Positions 1 to 9,995 are shown, counted from the first letter of the stretch. The stretch: DNA of 64,000 nt from Salinisphaera sp. (GCF_002729955.1 NZ_PBYA01000032.1:124001-188000), one strand, 5' to 3'. Translations and numbers: made by a program. Notes: generated by a model not told the origin, from the letters alone.

Positions 1-408
1 CTCGACATGTCCACGCGACTGCAACGGCTCATGCCGGACGTCGGCCGGCGTATGGCGCTGCTCAAGACCGTGCACGCCGAGGCGAGCCGCGCCGGACTCG
101 ACCCGCAGGTGGTGCTATCGCTCATTCAGGTGGAATCGGCGTTCCAGCGCTTCGCCGTATCGTCGGCCGGCGCCATCGGGCTGATGCAGATCATGCCGTT
201 CTGGATCGACGAAATCGGCCGGCCTGACGACAACCTCTTCGACATGCGCACCAACCTGCGCTACGGCTGCACCATTCTGGCGTTCTATCTCGACAAGGAG
301 AACGGCGATCTCACCCGGGCGCTGGCGCGCTACAACGGCAGCCTGGGCGAGTACTGGTATCCGTCACGGGTGGCCAGCGCCCTCCAGGCCCGCTGGTACG
401 CTCGCTAA
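1..408 (+). CDS. Lytic transglycosylase, SLT domain (5' end outside window)
   Basis: C-terminal part of a peptidoglycan lytic transglycosylase, which cleaves MurNAc-GlcNAc bonds in the periplasm to give 1,6-anhydro ends. Counting from the first ATG (position 7), the SLT signature is clear: VESAF around residues 42-46 supplies the likely catalytic Glu43, followed by GLMQIMP at 58-64 and the ARYNGS motif near the end. The frame stays open to base 1, so a signal peptide and N-terminal region probably lie upstream and the ATG at 7 is not necessarily the real start. The next gene, arsC, follows after about 107 bp. Family assignment is firm; the specific substrate is not known. Confidence 0.85.
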   Translation, partial: LDMSTRLQRLMPDVGRRMALLKTVHAEASRAGLDPQVVLSLIQVESAFQRFAVSSAGAIGLMQIMPFWIDEIGRPDDNLFDMRTNLRYGCTILAFYLDKENGDLTRALARYNGSLGEYWYPSRVASALQARWYAR

Positions 409-424
409 ACAAGGTCTGACTGGG

Positions 425-470
425 CTCTCGCGGGTCGTATTCGAGTCCGCCGGGCGTTGCGTTGTCGACG
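425..470. repeat. Short segment resembling dispersed element at 36349
   Basis: The run from about 427 (CTCTCGCGG, then a TTCGAGTCC at about 440) closely matches the segment at about 36351-36368 downstream of fadD1, where the same two words occur with the same spacing. It also contains GTTGCGTTGTCGAC, the near reverse complement of bases found inside the 36.4-kb stem-loop. Probably a decayed copy of the same dispersed element. Matched by eye only. Confidence 0.35.
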
Positions 471-515
471 CATGCGCCGCAGGATAAGCCGCCGTTGAAC
501 GACCGCTGGTACTTC

Positions 516-1494
<979 letters not shown>

Positions 1495-1495
<1 letters not shown>

Positions 1496-1851
1496 TGCGC
1501 TGGTCTCGCTACGCACTGCTGCTGGCCGTACTCGGCAATATCGCCCTGATCGCGAGCCTGTTCTGGATTGCCGGCGTGCACACCATGGAGCGGCTGCTGC
1601 TGGCCTCGATCTTCAGCCTGCCGCTGCTGGCCTCGCTAAACGGCCTGGCCCGTGCCCGTATCTATACCGCGGCCTGGGCCTCGATGGCGGCGTTGTTCTA
1701 TATGGCCTATGCGATGGTGGAATATATCTCCGGCGCGCCCAGCATCGCGGTCGATCTTTGTCTTGGGGCAAGCATCGCCATGTTCGTGGGCACGGTGGTG
1801 TTCGCGAAGTGGGACGCACGCGAACGCGAAGCCCAGCGCCCTGACGCCTGA
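1495..1851 (+). CDS. DUF2069 inner-membrane protein
   Basis: Protein of 118 residues with about four hydrophobic segments (roughly residues 5-27, 31-50, 57-76 and 85-103) and a short charged tail, which matches the DUF2069 family of small inner-membrane proteins. These commonly follow wrbA in gammaproteobacteria. The start overlaps the wrbA stop by one base. No catalytic motif is visible and the function is unknown; by position it may assist or localise the quinone reductase. Family call is fairly sure, role is not. Confidence 0.8.
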
Positions 1852-1904
1852 GCATTGCCCTATTGATCCGTCATAAAGCGCGGCGCGCTGCGCTAACGCG
1901 GGCA

Positions 1905-2133
1905 GATTGTCCGCAAATGAACGCGAAGACACGCGAATAAAGCGAAAGACAGATCGTTCGACGGCCAGGCAGCCTGCGTTCAGACCAACTGCTGAACTTT
2001 GTATCTACGGTTATCCGCGGATCGGCAGGGCACATGGCGGCGCCGACTTTGCGCGGTGCCTGCGTCTCAGGCGAGCGCCGGCGGCGCTCGCCCGTTTTTC
2101 ATCTGCGTGAATCTGCGTCGATCTGCGGACAAG
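1905..2133. repeat. Dispersed intergenic repeat, two segments
   Basis: The right segment (2101-2133) shares the 19-base word TCTGCGTCGATCTGCGGAC with three sites between metG and nth, and the left segment (1907-1940) is related to the one at about 8508-8540. The segments flank the terminator at 2070, as if the repeat unit itself carries or surrounds a terminator. Confidence 0.6.
2070..2099 (+). terminator. Rho-independent terminator after arsC-wrbA-DUF2069
   Basis: A perfect 10-bp stem, GGCGAGCGCC (2070-2079) with GGCGCTCGCC (2083-2092) and a GGC loop, is followed by CGTTTTT. It lies about 220 bp after the DUF2069 stop and before the convergent hda gene. Confidence 0.75.
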
Positions 2134-2193
2134 GCTTCTCAAAACGCAGTACGCGGCGAGAAACCCCGCTCGCCGGGCCGGCGCCGCCCGGCT

Positions 2194-2880
2194 TCAGCCG
2201 AGGGTCTGCTTGACGAACGGAATGGTCAGCCGCCGATGGGCCGCCAGCGAGGCATGATCGAGCGTGTCGAGGGCGGCCATGAGCGCCGGCACGTCGCGCT
2301 CGCCATGGCGCAGCAACCAGCGGGCGGTGGCATCGGGCATTTCCATGCCGCGCTGGGCTGCCCGCTCGATGAGCAGGGCGTGCTTGTCGGCATCGTCGAG
2401 TTCGGCGGTCGCCATCGTCCCGCCCCAGGCCAGGCGGCTGGCCAGATCCGCCAGCGCCAGCCCCAGTTCGGCCGGCGGCCGTCGATCGGCGGCCAACAAA
2501 CGCCCGCCGCGGGCACGCAGGCCGTCGGTGAGGCTCAAAAGCGCGATTTCGGCATCGCGGTCGCCGGCAATGGCGGCCACGTTGTCGACACACACGCAGT
2601 CCATATCCTGTAGACCCGCCAGCAGCGACTCGGCCTGATCGGCCACCTGATCCAGCGGCACATACACGCTGCGATCGCCGGCGTCACCCGCGGCACGACA
2701 GGCCGCCTGCAGCAGATGGGTCTTGCCGCTGGCTTCGGGGCCGTGCAGGAACAGACGTTCGCTGCGCCCGTCCACGATCTGTGCCACGGCGGCCCGTACC
2801 GGCGCATTGGTTTCGCCCACGAACGCATCGAGCGTCGCGCTCTGCGGCAGCTGGACCCCCAGAATCAACTGTGTCGCCAT
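2194..2880 (-). CDS. hda: DnaA regulatory inactivator Hda
   Basis: AAA+ protein of 228 residues, homologous to the DnaA ATPase core. With the DNA-loaded beta clamp, Hda stimulates ATP hydrolysis by DnaA after initiation and so prevents re-replication. Visible features: an N-terminal clamp-binding-like stretch QLILGVQLP (residues 4-12), Walker A GPEASGKT (47-54) and a Walker B-like CVCVDNV. The start is the ATG at 2880, since a longer reading would overlap perM and lacks family resemblance. perM ends 28 bp upstream on the same strand; perM-hda divergent from purMN is a familiar gammaproteobacterial arrangement. Confidence 0.92.
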   Translation of the reverse strand: MATQLILGVQLPQSATLDAFVGETNAPVRAAVAQIVDGRSERLFLHGPEASGKTHLLQAACRAAGDAGDRSVYVPLDQVADQAESLLAGLQDMDCVCVDNVAAIAGDRDAEIALLSLTDGLRARGGRLLAADRRPPAELGLALADLASRLAWGGTMATAELDDADKHALLIERAAQRGMEMPDATARWLLRHGERDVPALMAALDTLDHASLAAHRRLTIPFVKQTLG

Positions 2881-2908
2881 CACCGCGGCCTGTTCGAATA
2901 CAACAACA

Positions 2909-3961
2909 TCAGTGATCGAGATAGGCACGGCTGGAGCGCCATTGACGCCCGCCATAGCGCACGATCACCGCCATCGCGGCGGCCACCGGCAAGGCGATCA
3001 ACACGCCCACAAAGCCCAGCAGCTGGCCGCCGGCCAGCACAGCGAAGATCACCCATACCGGATGCAGGCCGATGGCATCGCCAAGCAGCAGCGGCTGCAA
3101 AATCACCTGCTCGAGTACCTGACCAATGCCAAACACCACGAATACCCAGACCAGCTGAAAAGGATCACCCGTCTGCACGAGCATGGCCACACTCGATACG
3201 AGCAGGCCGCTGATCACGCCCACATAGGGCACGAAACTCACCAGCCCCGCGCCAAGACCAATCACCAGGGCCAGATCCAGACCGGCCAGCCACAGGCCCA
3301 CGATATAAATCGAGCCCAGCACCGTCATCACCAGCAGCTGGCCGCGAATGAACTGGCCCAGCACCTGGTCGGTTTCCTGGGCGAGTTCGCTGACCGTGCC
3401 GACATAGCGGCGCGGCAGCTGCGACTTGATCCAGGCCACCATATGGTCCCAGTCGCGCAGCAGATAGAACATGATCACCGGGATGAGCAGCATGTTCATC
3501 ACGATGGCCATCAGCGCCGTGCCCGATGAGAACGCCTTCTTGGCGACCGTGGAGGCAAAGCCGCCGGCCGTGCCCCAGTTGTCGGCGATCAGCGTCTTGA
3601 TCGCCTCCACGTCCAGCGACTGGCCATTGGGGCCTAGCGAGCCGAGATACGGCGCGGTCGTGCGTTGAATCCAGTCCAGATAGCGCGGCAGGTTCTGGAT
3701 CAGCGTATTGAGCTGTTTCTGCAGCTGGGGCAGCAACAGCAGCAGCAATAACGACAGCACCACGGTCACCACCGCGAAGACCACCACCACGCCGCCGGTA
3801 CGCGACATGCGCAGCCGCTCGAGCCGGTCGACAATCGGGTCGCAGACGTAGGCCAGCCCTGCGCCGACGAGAAATGGCGTGAGAATGGAGCCCAGCAACC
3901 AAACGGTGAGCGCGATGAACAGGAACCCGCCGATCGCGATGTTGCGCTGGGTCTTGCTCAT
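2909..3961 (-). CDS. perM: AI-2E/PerM family membrane transporter
   Basis: Integral membrane protein of 350 residues of the AI-2E exporter-like superfamily (PerM). It has paired hydrophobic segments at the N-terminus (about 10-45), a central soluble part with the family-typical LIQNLPRYLDW stretch, and four or more helices in the C-terminal half with repeated LVIGLGAGLVSFVPYVG-like segments. Substrate is unknown; members have been linked to AI-2 or Na+/H+ exchange. Transcribed ahead of hda. The gap to purM on the other strand is about 300 bp. Confidence 0.88.
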   Translation of the reverse strand: MSKTQRNIAIGGFLFIALTVWLLGSILTPFLVGAGLAYVCDPIVDRLERLRMSRTGGVVVVFAVVTVVLSLLLLLLLPQLQKQLNTLIQNLPRYLDWIQRTTAPYLGSLGPNGQSLDVEAIKTLIADNWGTAGGFASTVAKKAFSSGTALMAIVMNMLLIPVIMFYLLRDWDHMVAWIKSQLPRRYVGTVSELAQETDQVLGQFIRGQLLVMTVLGSIYIVGLWLAGLDLALVIGLGAGLVSFVPYVGVISGLLVSSVAMLVQTGDPFQLVWVFVVFGIGQVLEQVILQPLLLGDAIGLHPVWVIFAVLAGGQLLGFVGVLIALPVAAAMAVIVRYGGRQWRSSRAYLDH

Positions 3962-4263
3962 GGCCGCGACCCGTTCGCCAAGGTCATCGAGAGGTCGTTC
4001 GCGCGGCCGGCATAGGCTCGGCGCTCGTCAATCCAGTGGTGTCGCACGAATACCTCGGCATGAAAACGACGATGAAACCCGGCCCCTGCGCGACAACCCG
4101 GCGTGCCCGGCAGGCCACGGGTTCGCAACACGGTCGCGCTGCGCGGGGCAGTCACGATCGATCCGAGGCGCGGCGCTGGCAACACGCCCGGATACCCGCG
4201 TTACAATAACATGCGCTGCCCGCCGTCACGGGCTCAACCTCCTTCAACCGCGAGCGATTTCAC
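3962..4263. other. Divergent intergenic region perM / purM
   Basis: No gene is supported. It must hold the promoters of both directions. A TACAAT at 4202-4207 is a plausible -10 for purM, without a convincing -35. I see no clear PurR-type operator. The start of purM (GTG at 4264) has only a weak upstream ribosome site. Confidence 0.5.
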
Positions 4264-5307
4264 GTGAGCCAACGTCCTTCCCTGACCTATGCCGACGCCG
4301 GCGTGGATATCGATGCCGGCAACCGCCTGGTCGACGAAATACGCGAACCGGTCGAAGCGACCCGCCGACCGGAAGTGATCGGCGGCCTGGGCGGTTTCGG
4401 CGGGCTGTTCGAACTGCCGGTGGATCGCTACCGGCGCCCGGTACTGGTGTCCGGCACCGACGGGGTCGGCACGAAGCTGCGCCTGGCCATCGATGCACAG
4501 CGCTTCGACGGCATTGGCATCGACCTGGTGGCCATGTGCGTGAACGACGTGCTGGTCACCGGTGCCGAGCCGCTGTTCTTCCTCGACTACTACGCCACGG
4601 CCCATCTCGATGCCGCGGTGGCCGCGCCGGTGATCAAGAGTATTGCCGAGGGCTGTCGTCAGGCGGGCGCGTCGCTGATCGGCGGGGAAACGGCCGAAAT
4701 GCCGGGCATGTACGCCAGCGGCGATTTCGACCTGGCCGGCTTCTGTGTGGGCGTGGTCGAATACGACAAGCGCATCGATGGCAGCCGCATGAGCGAAGGC
4801 AGCGTCGTGATTGGCCTGGCCTCGTCCGGCGCCCATTCCAACGGCTATTCGCTGGTTCGCCGTATTCTCGACGTGGCCGGCGCCACCCTGGAAACCCGCC
4901 TGGGCGAACAGAGCCTCGCCGATGCCCTGCTCGCGCCCACGCGTATCTACGTCAAGGCCATTCAGGCCCTTCTCGCCGAGGTCGACGTGCAGGCCATGGC
5001 CCATATCACCGGCGGCGGGCTGGCCGAGAACTTCGCCCGGGTGATGCCCGAGCATCTGGCCGCCACCATCGAGCGCAGTGCCTGGACGCGCCCGGCCGTG
5101 TTCGACTGGCTCGCCGAGGCCGGCAATGTCAGCGACGCGGAAATGGATCGTACCTTCAACTGCGGGATCGGCTATTGCGTGGTGGTACCGGCGGATCAGG
5201 TGGCCCAGGCCATCGATGTGCTCACCGGCGCCGGCGAGCAGGTGTTCGAACTCGGCCGTATCCACGCCCGCGAGAACGCCACCGACGACGCTGTGCGCCT
5301 GGTTTGA
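4264..5307 (+). CDS. purM: Phosphoribosylformylglycinamidine cyclo-ligase
   Basis: AIR synthetase, 347 residues, the usual length. It closes FGAM to AIR with ATP in the fifth step of purine synthesis. The N-terminal [14 protein letters not shown] and the ATP-site [10 protein letters not shown] are characteristic, as are [12 protein letters not shown] and [10 protein letters not shown] further on. Starts with GTG; no ATG is available at the right place. The stop overlaps the purN start in TTGA, so the two purine genes are translationally coupled. Confidence 0.96.
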   Translation: MSQRPSLTYADAGVDIDAGNRLVDEIREPVEATRRPEVIGGLGGFGGLFELPVDRYRRPVLVSGTDGVGTKLRLAIDAQRFDGIGIDLVAMCVNDVLVTGAEPLFFLDYYATAHLDAAVAAPVIKSIAEGCRQAGASLIGGETAEMPGMYASGDFDLAGFCVGVVEYDKRIDGSRMSEGSVVIGLASSGAHSNGYSLVRRILDVAGATLETRLGEQSLADALLAPTRIYVKAIQALLAEVDVQAMAHITGGGLAENFARVMPEHLAATIERSAWTRPAVFDWLAEAGNVSDAEMDRTFNCGIGYCVVVPADQVAQAIDVLTGAGEQVFELGRIHARENATDDAVRLV

Positions 5308-5996
5308 GTAGCCAAACCGAGAAGCCGGGCGAGCACACCTCGCGGCTGGTGGTGGTGATTTCCGGCCGCGGACGCAATCTGCAGGCGATCATCCAGGCCA
5401 TCGAAGCCGGCAAACTCGACGCCGAGATCGCGCTGGTGATCAGCAATCGGGCCGACGCGCCCGGCATGCAGATCGCTCGGCTGGCCGGGCTCAACTGTGT
5501 GTGCATCGAAGCCGGCGGCTTCAAGCACCGCGAGGATTTCGACCGCGCGCTGGCCGCGCGTATCGCCGCCGCCCGCCCGGACTGGGTGGTGCTGGCCGGT
5601 TTCATGCGCATCCTGAGCCAGGCCTTCGTCGAGCGCTTCGAAGCGAAACTGATCAATATCCACCCGTCGCTGCTGCCGCGCTACAAGGGGTTGAACACCC
5701 ACGAGCGCGCGTTGTCGAACGGGGACGCCCGCCACGGCGCGAGCGTACATTTCGTGACGCCCGATCTGGACGACGGCCCGACGATCCGCCAGGGCAGTAT
5801 CGCCGTCGCCGCCGACGATACCCCCGAAACCCTGGCCGAGCGGGTCATGACCGAAGTCGAGCAGCGGCTCTATCCGGCCGTGCTCGCCGAACTCGTTGCC
5901 GGGCGCGTGTTTTTCAAGGATGGCGTGGTCTGGCGCGACCAGCGCCTGCAGGAAGACTGCCCGCATGACGAATACGACCAAATCGCCCTCTCATGA
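5304..5996 (+). CDS. purN: Phosphoribosylglycinamide formyltransferase
   Basis: GAR transformylase of about 230 residues. It transfers a formyl group from 10-formyl-THF to GAR in purine synthesis. Key motifs are visible: [11 protein letters not shown] for the phosphate end, [13 protein letters not shown] with the catalytic Asn and His, and DLDDGPTI with the catalytic Asp. There is no ATG before the conserved core; the TTG at 5304, which overlaps the purM stop as TTGA, is the best start and adds about 13 residues to the usual N-terminus. A GTG at 5349 would be too late. The stop lies 32 bp inside the DUF3108 gene. Confidence 0.93.
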   Translation: MSSQTEKPGEHTSRLVVVISGRGRNLQAIIQAIEAGKLDAEIALVISNRADAPGMQIARLAGLNCVCIEAGGFKHREDFDRALAARIAAARPDWVVLAGFMRILSQAFVERFEAKLINIHPSLLPRYKGLNTHERALSNGDARHGASVHFVTPDLDDGPTIRQGSIAVAADDTPETLAERVMTEVEQRLYPAVLAELVAGRVFFKDGVVWRDQRLQEDCPHDEYDQIALS

Positions 5997-6726
5997 ACCT
6001 CATCGCAAACGCAGCCTCGGGCTGTGTCTGCTTTTAGCCGCCCTGTTTGTGTCCCCCGTTGCCGGAGCCGATGTCATGCAAACCTTCGATGCCCAGTTCA
6101 AGGTCAAGCGCGGCGCGGTCGCGCTGGGCACCACGCGCTTTTCGCTGGCGCGCGACGGCGGCAACGACTGCTACGTGTTTCGCGGTGAAGCCAACCCGAA
6201 CGCCGTGGTGCGCGTATTCGTGGGCCAGGTCATCGACGAAAGCCGTTTCTGTATCGAGGATGGCACGGTACGGCCGCAGCGCTTTTCCCACCACATGGAA
6301 GGCAACGCCGAGGACAGCTACAGCCTCGAATTCGACTGGTCGCAGCACGAAGTCACCTATCGCAGCGAAGCCGGCGACAGCAAGGTCATGCCGCTCGGCG
6401 ATAGCGCCTTCGATCCGCTGTCGATTCAGTTCGCGGCCCGCCGCTGGGTGGCCGGCGCGGCGAATCCCAATGCCGCCGGCGAGCGCGATTTCGCCCTGAT
6501 CGACGAAAAGAAACAGAAGACCTATCGCCTGCGCGCCAGCGATGGCGGGCGTATCAAGACCCCGTCCGGGCGCTACGATACGCTCAAGATCGAGCGCGTG
6601 GACGACCCCAAGCGCGGGCTGCGCTTCTGGCTGGCCCGCGAAGCCGACTGGATTCCGGTACAGGTCGAGCACGAAAAACCCAAGACCGGCGTCTTTCGCA
6701 TGCAGCTCACCGCGCTCGATCGCTAG
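5965..6726 (+). CDS. DUF3108 periplasmic protein
   Basis: Exported protein of 253 residues of the DUF3108 family, often found right after purN in gammaproteobacteria. The ATG at 5965 has a GGAAG ribosome site and gives a charged N-region (KRSLGL) and a hydrophobic segment ending in VAGADV, with cleavage likely after VAGA or nearby around residue 34. The mature part is a predicted beta-rich domain (repeated RFS, YSLEFDW, TYRS strands) with no catalytic signature. The function is not known. It overlaps purN by 32 bp, so it is probably co-transcribed without being a purine gene. Confidence 0.85.
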   Translation: MTNTTKSPSHEPHRKRSLGLCLLLAALFVSPVAGADVMQTFDAQFKVKRGAVALGTTRFSLARDGGNDCYVFRGEANPNAVVRVFVGQVIDESRFCIEDGTVRPQRFSHHMEGNAEDSYSLEFDWSQHEVTYRSEAGDSKVMPLGDSAFDPLSIQFAARRWVAGAANPNAAGERDFALIDEKKQKTYRLRASDGGRIKTPSGRYDTLKIERVDDPKRGLRFWLAREADWIPVQVEHEKPKTGVFRMQLTALDR

Positions 6727-6741
6727 CGCACCCCAGGCATA

Positions 6742-7308
6742 TCAGGTGCGCGGCAGGGTCACGCCGCGCTGGCCCTGGTACTTGCCGCCGCGATCCTTGT
6801 AGGACGTTTCGCAGACCTCGTCCGATTCCAGAAACAGCATCTGGGCAACGCCTTCGTTGGCGTAGATCTTCGCCGGCAGCGTGGTGGTATTCGAGAATTC
6901 CAGAGTCACGTGGCCTTCCCACTCCGGCTCCAGCGGCGTGACGTTCACGATAATGCCGCAGCGGGCATAGGTGGACTTGCCGAGGCAAATGGTGAGCACG
7001 CTGCGCGGAATACGGAAATACTCCACCGTCGAGGCCAGAGCAAAGGAATTGGGCGGAATGATGCAGGTATCGCCCTCGAAATCCTGAAAGCTCTTTTGGT
7101 CGAAGGCTTTCGGATCCACCACCGCAGTATTGATATTGGTGAATATCTTGAAATGCGGCGAGCAGCGCACGTCGTAGCCGTAGCTGGACACGCCATAGGA
7201 CACGATGCGGCCTGTTTCGTTTTCCTTGACCTGGCCGGGCTCGAACGGCTCGATCATGCCGTGTTCGGCGGCCATGCGGCGGATCCACTTATCCGATTTG
7301 ATACTCAT
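6742..7308 (-). CDS. dcd: dCTP deaminase
   Basis: Homotrimeric enzyme of 188 residues that converts dCTP to dUTP for thymidylate synthesis. Family motifs are present: [16 protein letters not shown] near the N-terminus, [32 protein letters not shown] with the catalytic Ser/Arg region, and [10 protein letters not shown] with the catalytic Glu. The ATG at 7308 gives the standard MSIKSDKWI start. It converges on DUF3108 with a 15-bp gap. In relatives dcd adjoins mrp and metG; here four other genes lie between. Confidence 0.96.
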   Translation of the reverse strand: MSIKSDKWIRRMAAEHGMIEPFEPGQVKENETGRIVSYGVSSYGYDVRCSPHFKIFTNINTAVVDPKAFDQKSFQDFEGDTCIIPPNSFALASTVEYFRIPRSVLTICLGKSTYARCGIIVNVTPLEPEWEGHVTLEFSNTTTLPAKIYANEGVAQMLFLESDEVCETSYKDRGGKYQGQRGVTLPRT

Positions 7309-7445
7309 CGACTCGACTCTGCGCGGCGGGCAAAGCGCGCAGTTTAGCTGCTTGTCGCACCCCACGCCTATCCGCGGGCTGAGCCGGCCGCCATGATCGC
7401 GTATCGTTGAGCGGTCTGTGATTCACACGTTTTCAGGAGCCCGCC

Positions 7446-8453
7446 ATGCAGGTTCAGCTCATTCGCGAATTCGGCGCCCCCGATGTCTTCGAAGCCGCCG
7501 AAATCGATACCCCCACGCCCGGACCCGGTCAGCTGCTGGTGCGCCAGATCGCATCCAGCGTGAACCCGGTGGATACCAAGCTACGCGCGGCCGGCCCGCC
7601 CATCGCCCCGGAACTGCCCGGCGTGCTCGGCTGCGACGTGGCCGGCGTGGTCGAGGCGGTCGGCGAAGGCGTGACCGGCTTCAAGAAAGGCGATGCGGTT
7701 TATGGCTGCGCCGGCGGGCTGCGCGGGCGCGGCGGCGCCTATGGCGAATATATCGCCGTGGATGCCGCCTTCATGGCCTTCAAGCCGGAGGCACTTAGCT
7801 GGCGCGAAACGGCGGCCCTGCCGCTGGTGACGATCACCGCCTGGGAGGCCATGGTAGACCGCACCCGCATCGCCCCGGGCGATCATGTGCTCATCCACGG
7901 CGGCGCGGGCGGCGTGGGCCATATCGCCATCCAGCTGGCCAAGGCCCAGGGCGCGCGCGTGGCGGCCACGATTTCCTCGGCCGCCAAGGCCGATATCGCC
8001 CGCCGCATGGGCGCCGACGAAACCATCAACTATCGCGAGGAAAGCGTCGAGGACTATGTCCAGCGCCTGACCTCGGGCCGCGGTTTCGATGTGGTCTTCG
8101 ATGCCACCGGCGGCTCGGATATCGCCACCTCATTTGCCGGCGTGCGGGTCAACGGCCAGGTGGCCACCATCGTGTCGCAGTACGAGGCCGACCTCACGCC
8201 GATGCATACGAAGAGCCTCACGCTGCATGCCATCTTCATGCTCACGAGCATGCTGCACGGCGTGCATCCCCAGCATCACGCCGAGATCCTGACCAAGGCA
8301 GCGCAGCTCGCCGCCACCGACCGACTCAAGCCGTTGCTCGACGAACGCCGCTTCACCCTCGGCGACGTGGCCGCCGCGCATTCGCATCTGGAAGCCGGCG
8401 CGGCCGTGGGCAAGATCGTGATCGATATCGCTGACGAGGCGCGTAACGCGTAA
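7446..8453 (+). CDS. MDR-family zinc-type alcohol dehydrogenase / quinone oxidoreductase
   Basis: Medium-chain dehydrogenase/reductase of 335 residues. The N-terminal GroES-like half contains LGCDVAGVVEAVG, and the nucleotide-binding half has HGGAGGVGHIAIQLA around residues 151-165, the usual NADPH site. The structural-zinc cysteine cluster is absent, which fits the quinone-oxidoreductase/enoyl-reductase branch rather than classical zinc alcohol dehydrogenases. A GGAG ribosome site precedes the ATG. It stands alone, divergent from dcd with a 137-bp gap. Substrate cannot be deduced. Confidence 0.88.
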   Translation: MQVQLIREFGAPDVFEAAEIDTPTPGPGQLLVRQIASSVNPVDTKLRAAGPPIAPELPGVLGCDVAGVVEAVGEGVTGFKKGDAVYGCAGGLRGRGGAYGEYIAVDAAFMAFKPEALSWRETAALPLVTITAWEAMVDRTRIAPGDHVLIHGGAGGVGHIAIQLAKAQGARVAATISSAAKADIARRMGADETINYREESVEDYVQRLTSGRGFDVVFDATGGSDIATSFAGVRVNGQVATIVSQYEADLTPMHTKSLTLHAIFMLTSMLHGVHPQHHAEILTKAAQLAATDRLKPLLDERRFTLGDVAAAHSHLEAGAAVGKIVIDIADEARNA

Positions 8454-8504
8454 ATGCACACTTGGTGATGTATGTGCCTGCGCCACTGCGCGAACGCATA
8501 CATG

Positions 8505-8545
8505 TTGTCCGCCAATGAACGCAATACGCGCAAATAAGGTAATAA
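8505..8545. repeat. Dispersed repeat segment
   Basis: TTGTCCGCCAATGAACGCAA followed by TACGCGCAAATAAGG resembles the left segment at about 1907-1940. It lies in the 216-bp gap between the oxidoreductase and the DUF1127 gene, which otherwise shows nothing recognisable. Confidence 0.5.
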
Positions 8546-8669
8546 GGCAGGCGGCGACGAGCACGCTCGATCAGCCCATCGAGCCACGCGTCGCGCTGTT
8601 TTCGTAACGCGATAAACGGCAGTCCGGACCGTCGCCGGGCTGCCGCCACGCAAAGCGCCGCCCGCTCGT

Positions 8670-8975
8670 TCACGAGCCGTCGCATGGGGTTCGATTACAG
8701 TGCACGGATACATCCAGGCCGGGTTGGTCGAGCTGCCGGCGGAGTTCGCCGCGGCTATAACCCAGATCGCGCAGTATATGATCGTCGCGCTTGAGCAGTG
8801 CCTTGACCGCCCGGCGCTTGCGCCAGCGCGCCAGGGCACGCCCGATCAGTGCGAACAGCCATAGCGGCGGCATGGCCGGCATATAGAGCCGCTCGATGCG
8901 CGGGGTAATCGATCCAGACCGAGATCCAGGCCCGCGCCCGGTCTCGTGGCGATGTTCGACAGACGATTGACACAT
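8670..8975 (-). CDS. DUF1127 small basic protein
   Basis: Protein of 101 residues whose middle part (ALARWRKRRAVKALLKRDDHILRDLGYSR, given here by its ends at about residues 46-75) is the DUF1127 helix pair, with the signature L-x-D-h-G-h-S-R. Short DUF1127 proteins bind RNA and affect phosphate, carbon or motility regulation in some bacteria. The start at 8975 is set by a perfect GGAGG five bases upstream. Compared with typical 45-70 residue members it has extra residues at both ends. It is divergent from a LysR gene, a pairing seen for this family. Role here is unknown. Confidence 0.78.
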   Translation of the reverse strand: MCQSSVEHRHETGRGPGSRSGSITPRIERLYMPAMPPLWLFALIGRALARWRKRRAVKALLKRDDHILRDLGYSRGELRRQLDQPGLDVSVHCNRTPCDGS

Positions 8976-9057
8976 GCATACCTCCAGATGCGTGACCGAT
9001 GTTTTAGCAACGGGATCAGCATGGAAGCGTCTTTCTTTTCAATACAGCGAAAAGATC

Positions 9058-9063
9058 TATACT
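9058..9063 (+). promoter_or_regulatory. Candidate -10 box of the LysR gene
   Basis: TATACT at 9058-9063, 30 bp before the LysR ATG, lies in the AT-rich 117-bp divergent region shared with the DUF1127 gene. No good -35 is seen, which would fit an autoregulated LysR-type promoter. Confidence 0.35.
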
Positions 9064-9092
9064 CTGCTTTCAGTTTTATTTAACAAAGTGCG

Positions 9093-9995
9093 ATGACTGG
9101 ACTAGCCGGCCAAACCAGCGGCGCCACCGAGCGACTACTCGATACCGAGGTGCTACGCAGCTTTGTGGCCATCGCCGAGCACGGCAGCTTCACGCGTGCG
9201 GCCAAGGCGGTATTTCGTACGCCTTCGGCGTTGAGCATGCAGATCAAGGGGCTGGAAACCACGCTCGACAAGCGCCTGTTCGTACGCGAGGCGCGCCGGG
9301 TACATCTAACGGAGCACGGCGAGCTGCTGTTGCGCTATGCACGTCAACTGCTGCAGTTGAACGCCGAAGCGGTCGCCTGTTTCCTTGCCCCCGCGCTCGA
9401 CGGCACGGTGCGTGTGGGCACGCCGGATGATGTGGGCGGGCGTATTCTGCCGCGGGTGTTGGCGACGTTCGCGCGCTCGAACCCGGCGGTCCAGGTCGAC
9501 GTGATTACCGGCACCAGCCGGGTGATTCTCGAACGCCTCGACCGCGAGCAGATCGACTTCGCGCTGGTCACCGTCGGCAGCCGGGAGGTCGATAGCGAGC
9601 GTGGCGAGATCGTACACAGCGAGCCGCTGGTGTGGGCGGCCCGACGCGGCGGCAGCGCGAAGCTGCGCGAGCCGTTGCCCGTGGCCCTGGCCGAACCCGG
9701 CTGTGCCTGGCGTGCGAGCGCGATCGATGCCCTCGACCGGGCCGGCCGTTCCTATCGTGTCGCCTACAGCAGCGATCACAGTGCCGGCCAGCGGGCGGCC
9801 GTGCTCGCCGACCTGGCGATTGCACCGCTGCCGCGTCCACTGGTGGATTCGGCAGAACTGGAAGTGCTGGACGAACCGCAGCTACCGCCGCTGATCGATA
9901 CCCACACCGCGCTCGTATTCGGCACGCATTGCTCGGACGCCGGCAAGGCCCTGTCGCAGCACGTGGTCGAGGCCTTTCGCGCGCTGCGCGGCTAG
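9093..9995 (+). CDS. LysR-family transcriptional regulator (LrhA/HexA-like)
   Basis: DNA-binding regulator of 300 residues. The winged helix-turn-helix spans about residues 17-75 (LRSFVAIAEHGSFTRAAKAV, then LSMQIKGLE), followed by a substrate-binding-like effector domain to the end. The pattern RTPSALSMQIKGLE and the motif EHGELLLRYARQLL resemble the LrhA/HexA/PecT branch, which controls motility and surface traits. It lies divergent from the DUF1127 gene and probably regulates it and itself. The N-terminus is about 15 residues longer than usual, and no ribosome site decides the start. Confidence 0.85.
   Translation: MTGLAGQTSGATERLLDTEVLRSFVAIAEHGSFTRAAKAVFRTPSALSMQIKGLETTLDKRLFVREARRVHLTEHGELLLRYARQLLQLNAEAVACFLAPALDGTVRVGTPDDVGGRILPRVLATFARSNPAVQVDVITGTSRVILERLDREQIDFALVTVGSREVDSERGEIVHSEPLVWAARRGGSAKLREPLPVALAEPGCAWRASAIDALDRAGRSYRVAYSSDHSAGQRAAVLADLAIAPLPRPLVDSAELEVLDEPQLPPLIDTHTALVFGTHCSDAGKALSQHVVEAFRALRG

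Larger units (their letters stand above)
1852..2193. other. Gene-free stretch with dispersed-repeat copies and a terminator
   Basis: No credible gene. It holds two pieces of the dispersed repeat family of this window: a segment at about 1907-1940 (TGTCCGCAAATGAACGCG, also seen in variant form at about 8508) and one at about 2101-2133 containing the word TCTGCGTCGATCTGCGGAC (2112-2130), which recurs exactly at 13476, 14906 and 15411. A strong terminator lies at 2070-2099. Confidence 0.7.

Noticed and set aside
3879-5303. Long plus-strand frame in front of purN suggesting a 705-residue fusion protein
   Set aside because: Only the last 230 codons are real purN; the front part overlaps purM in a different frame and is Arg-rich shadow.
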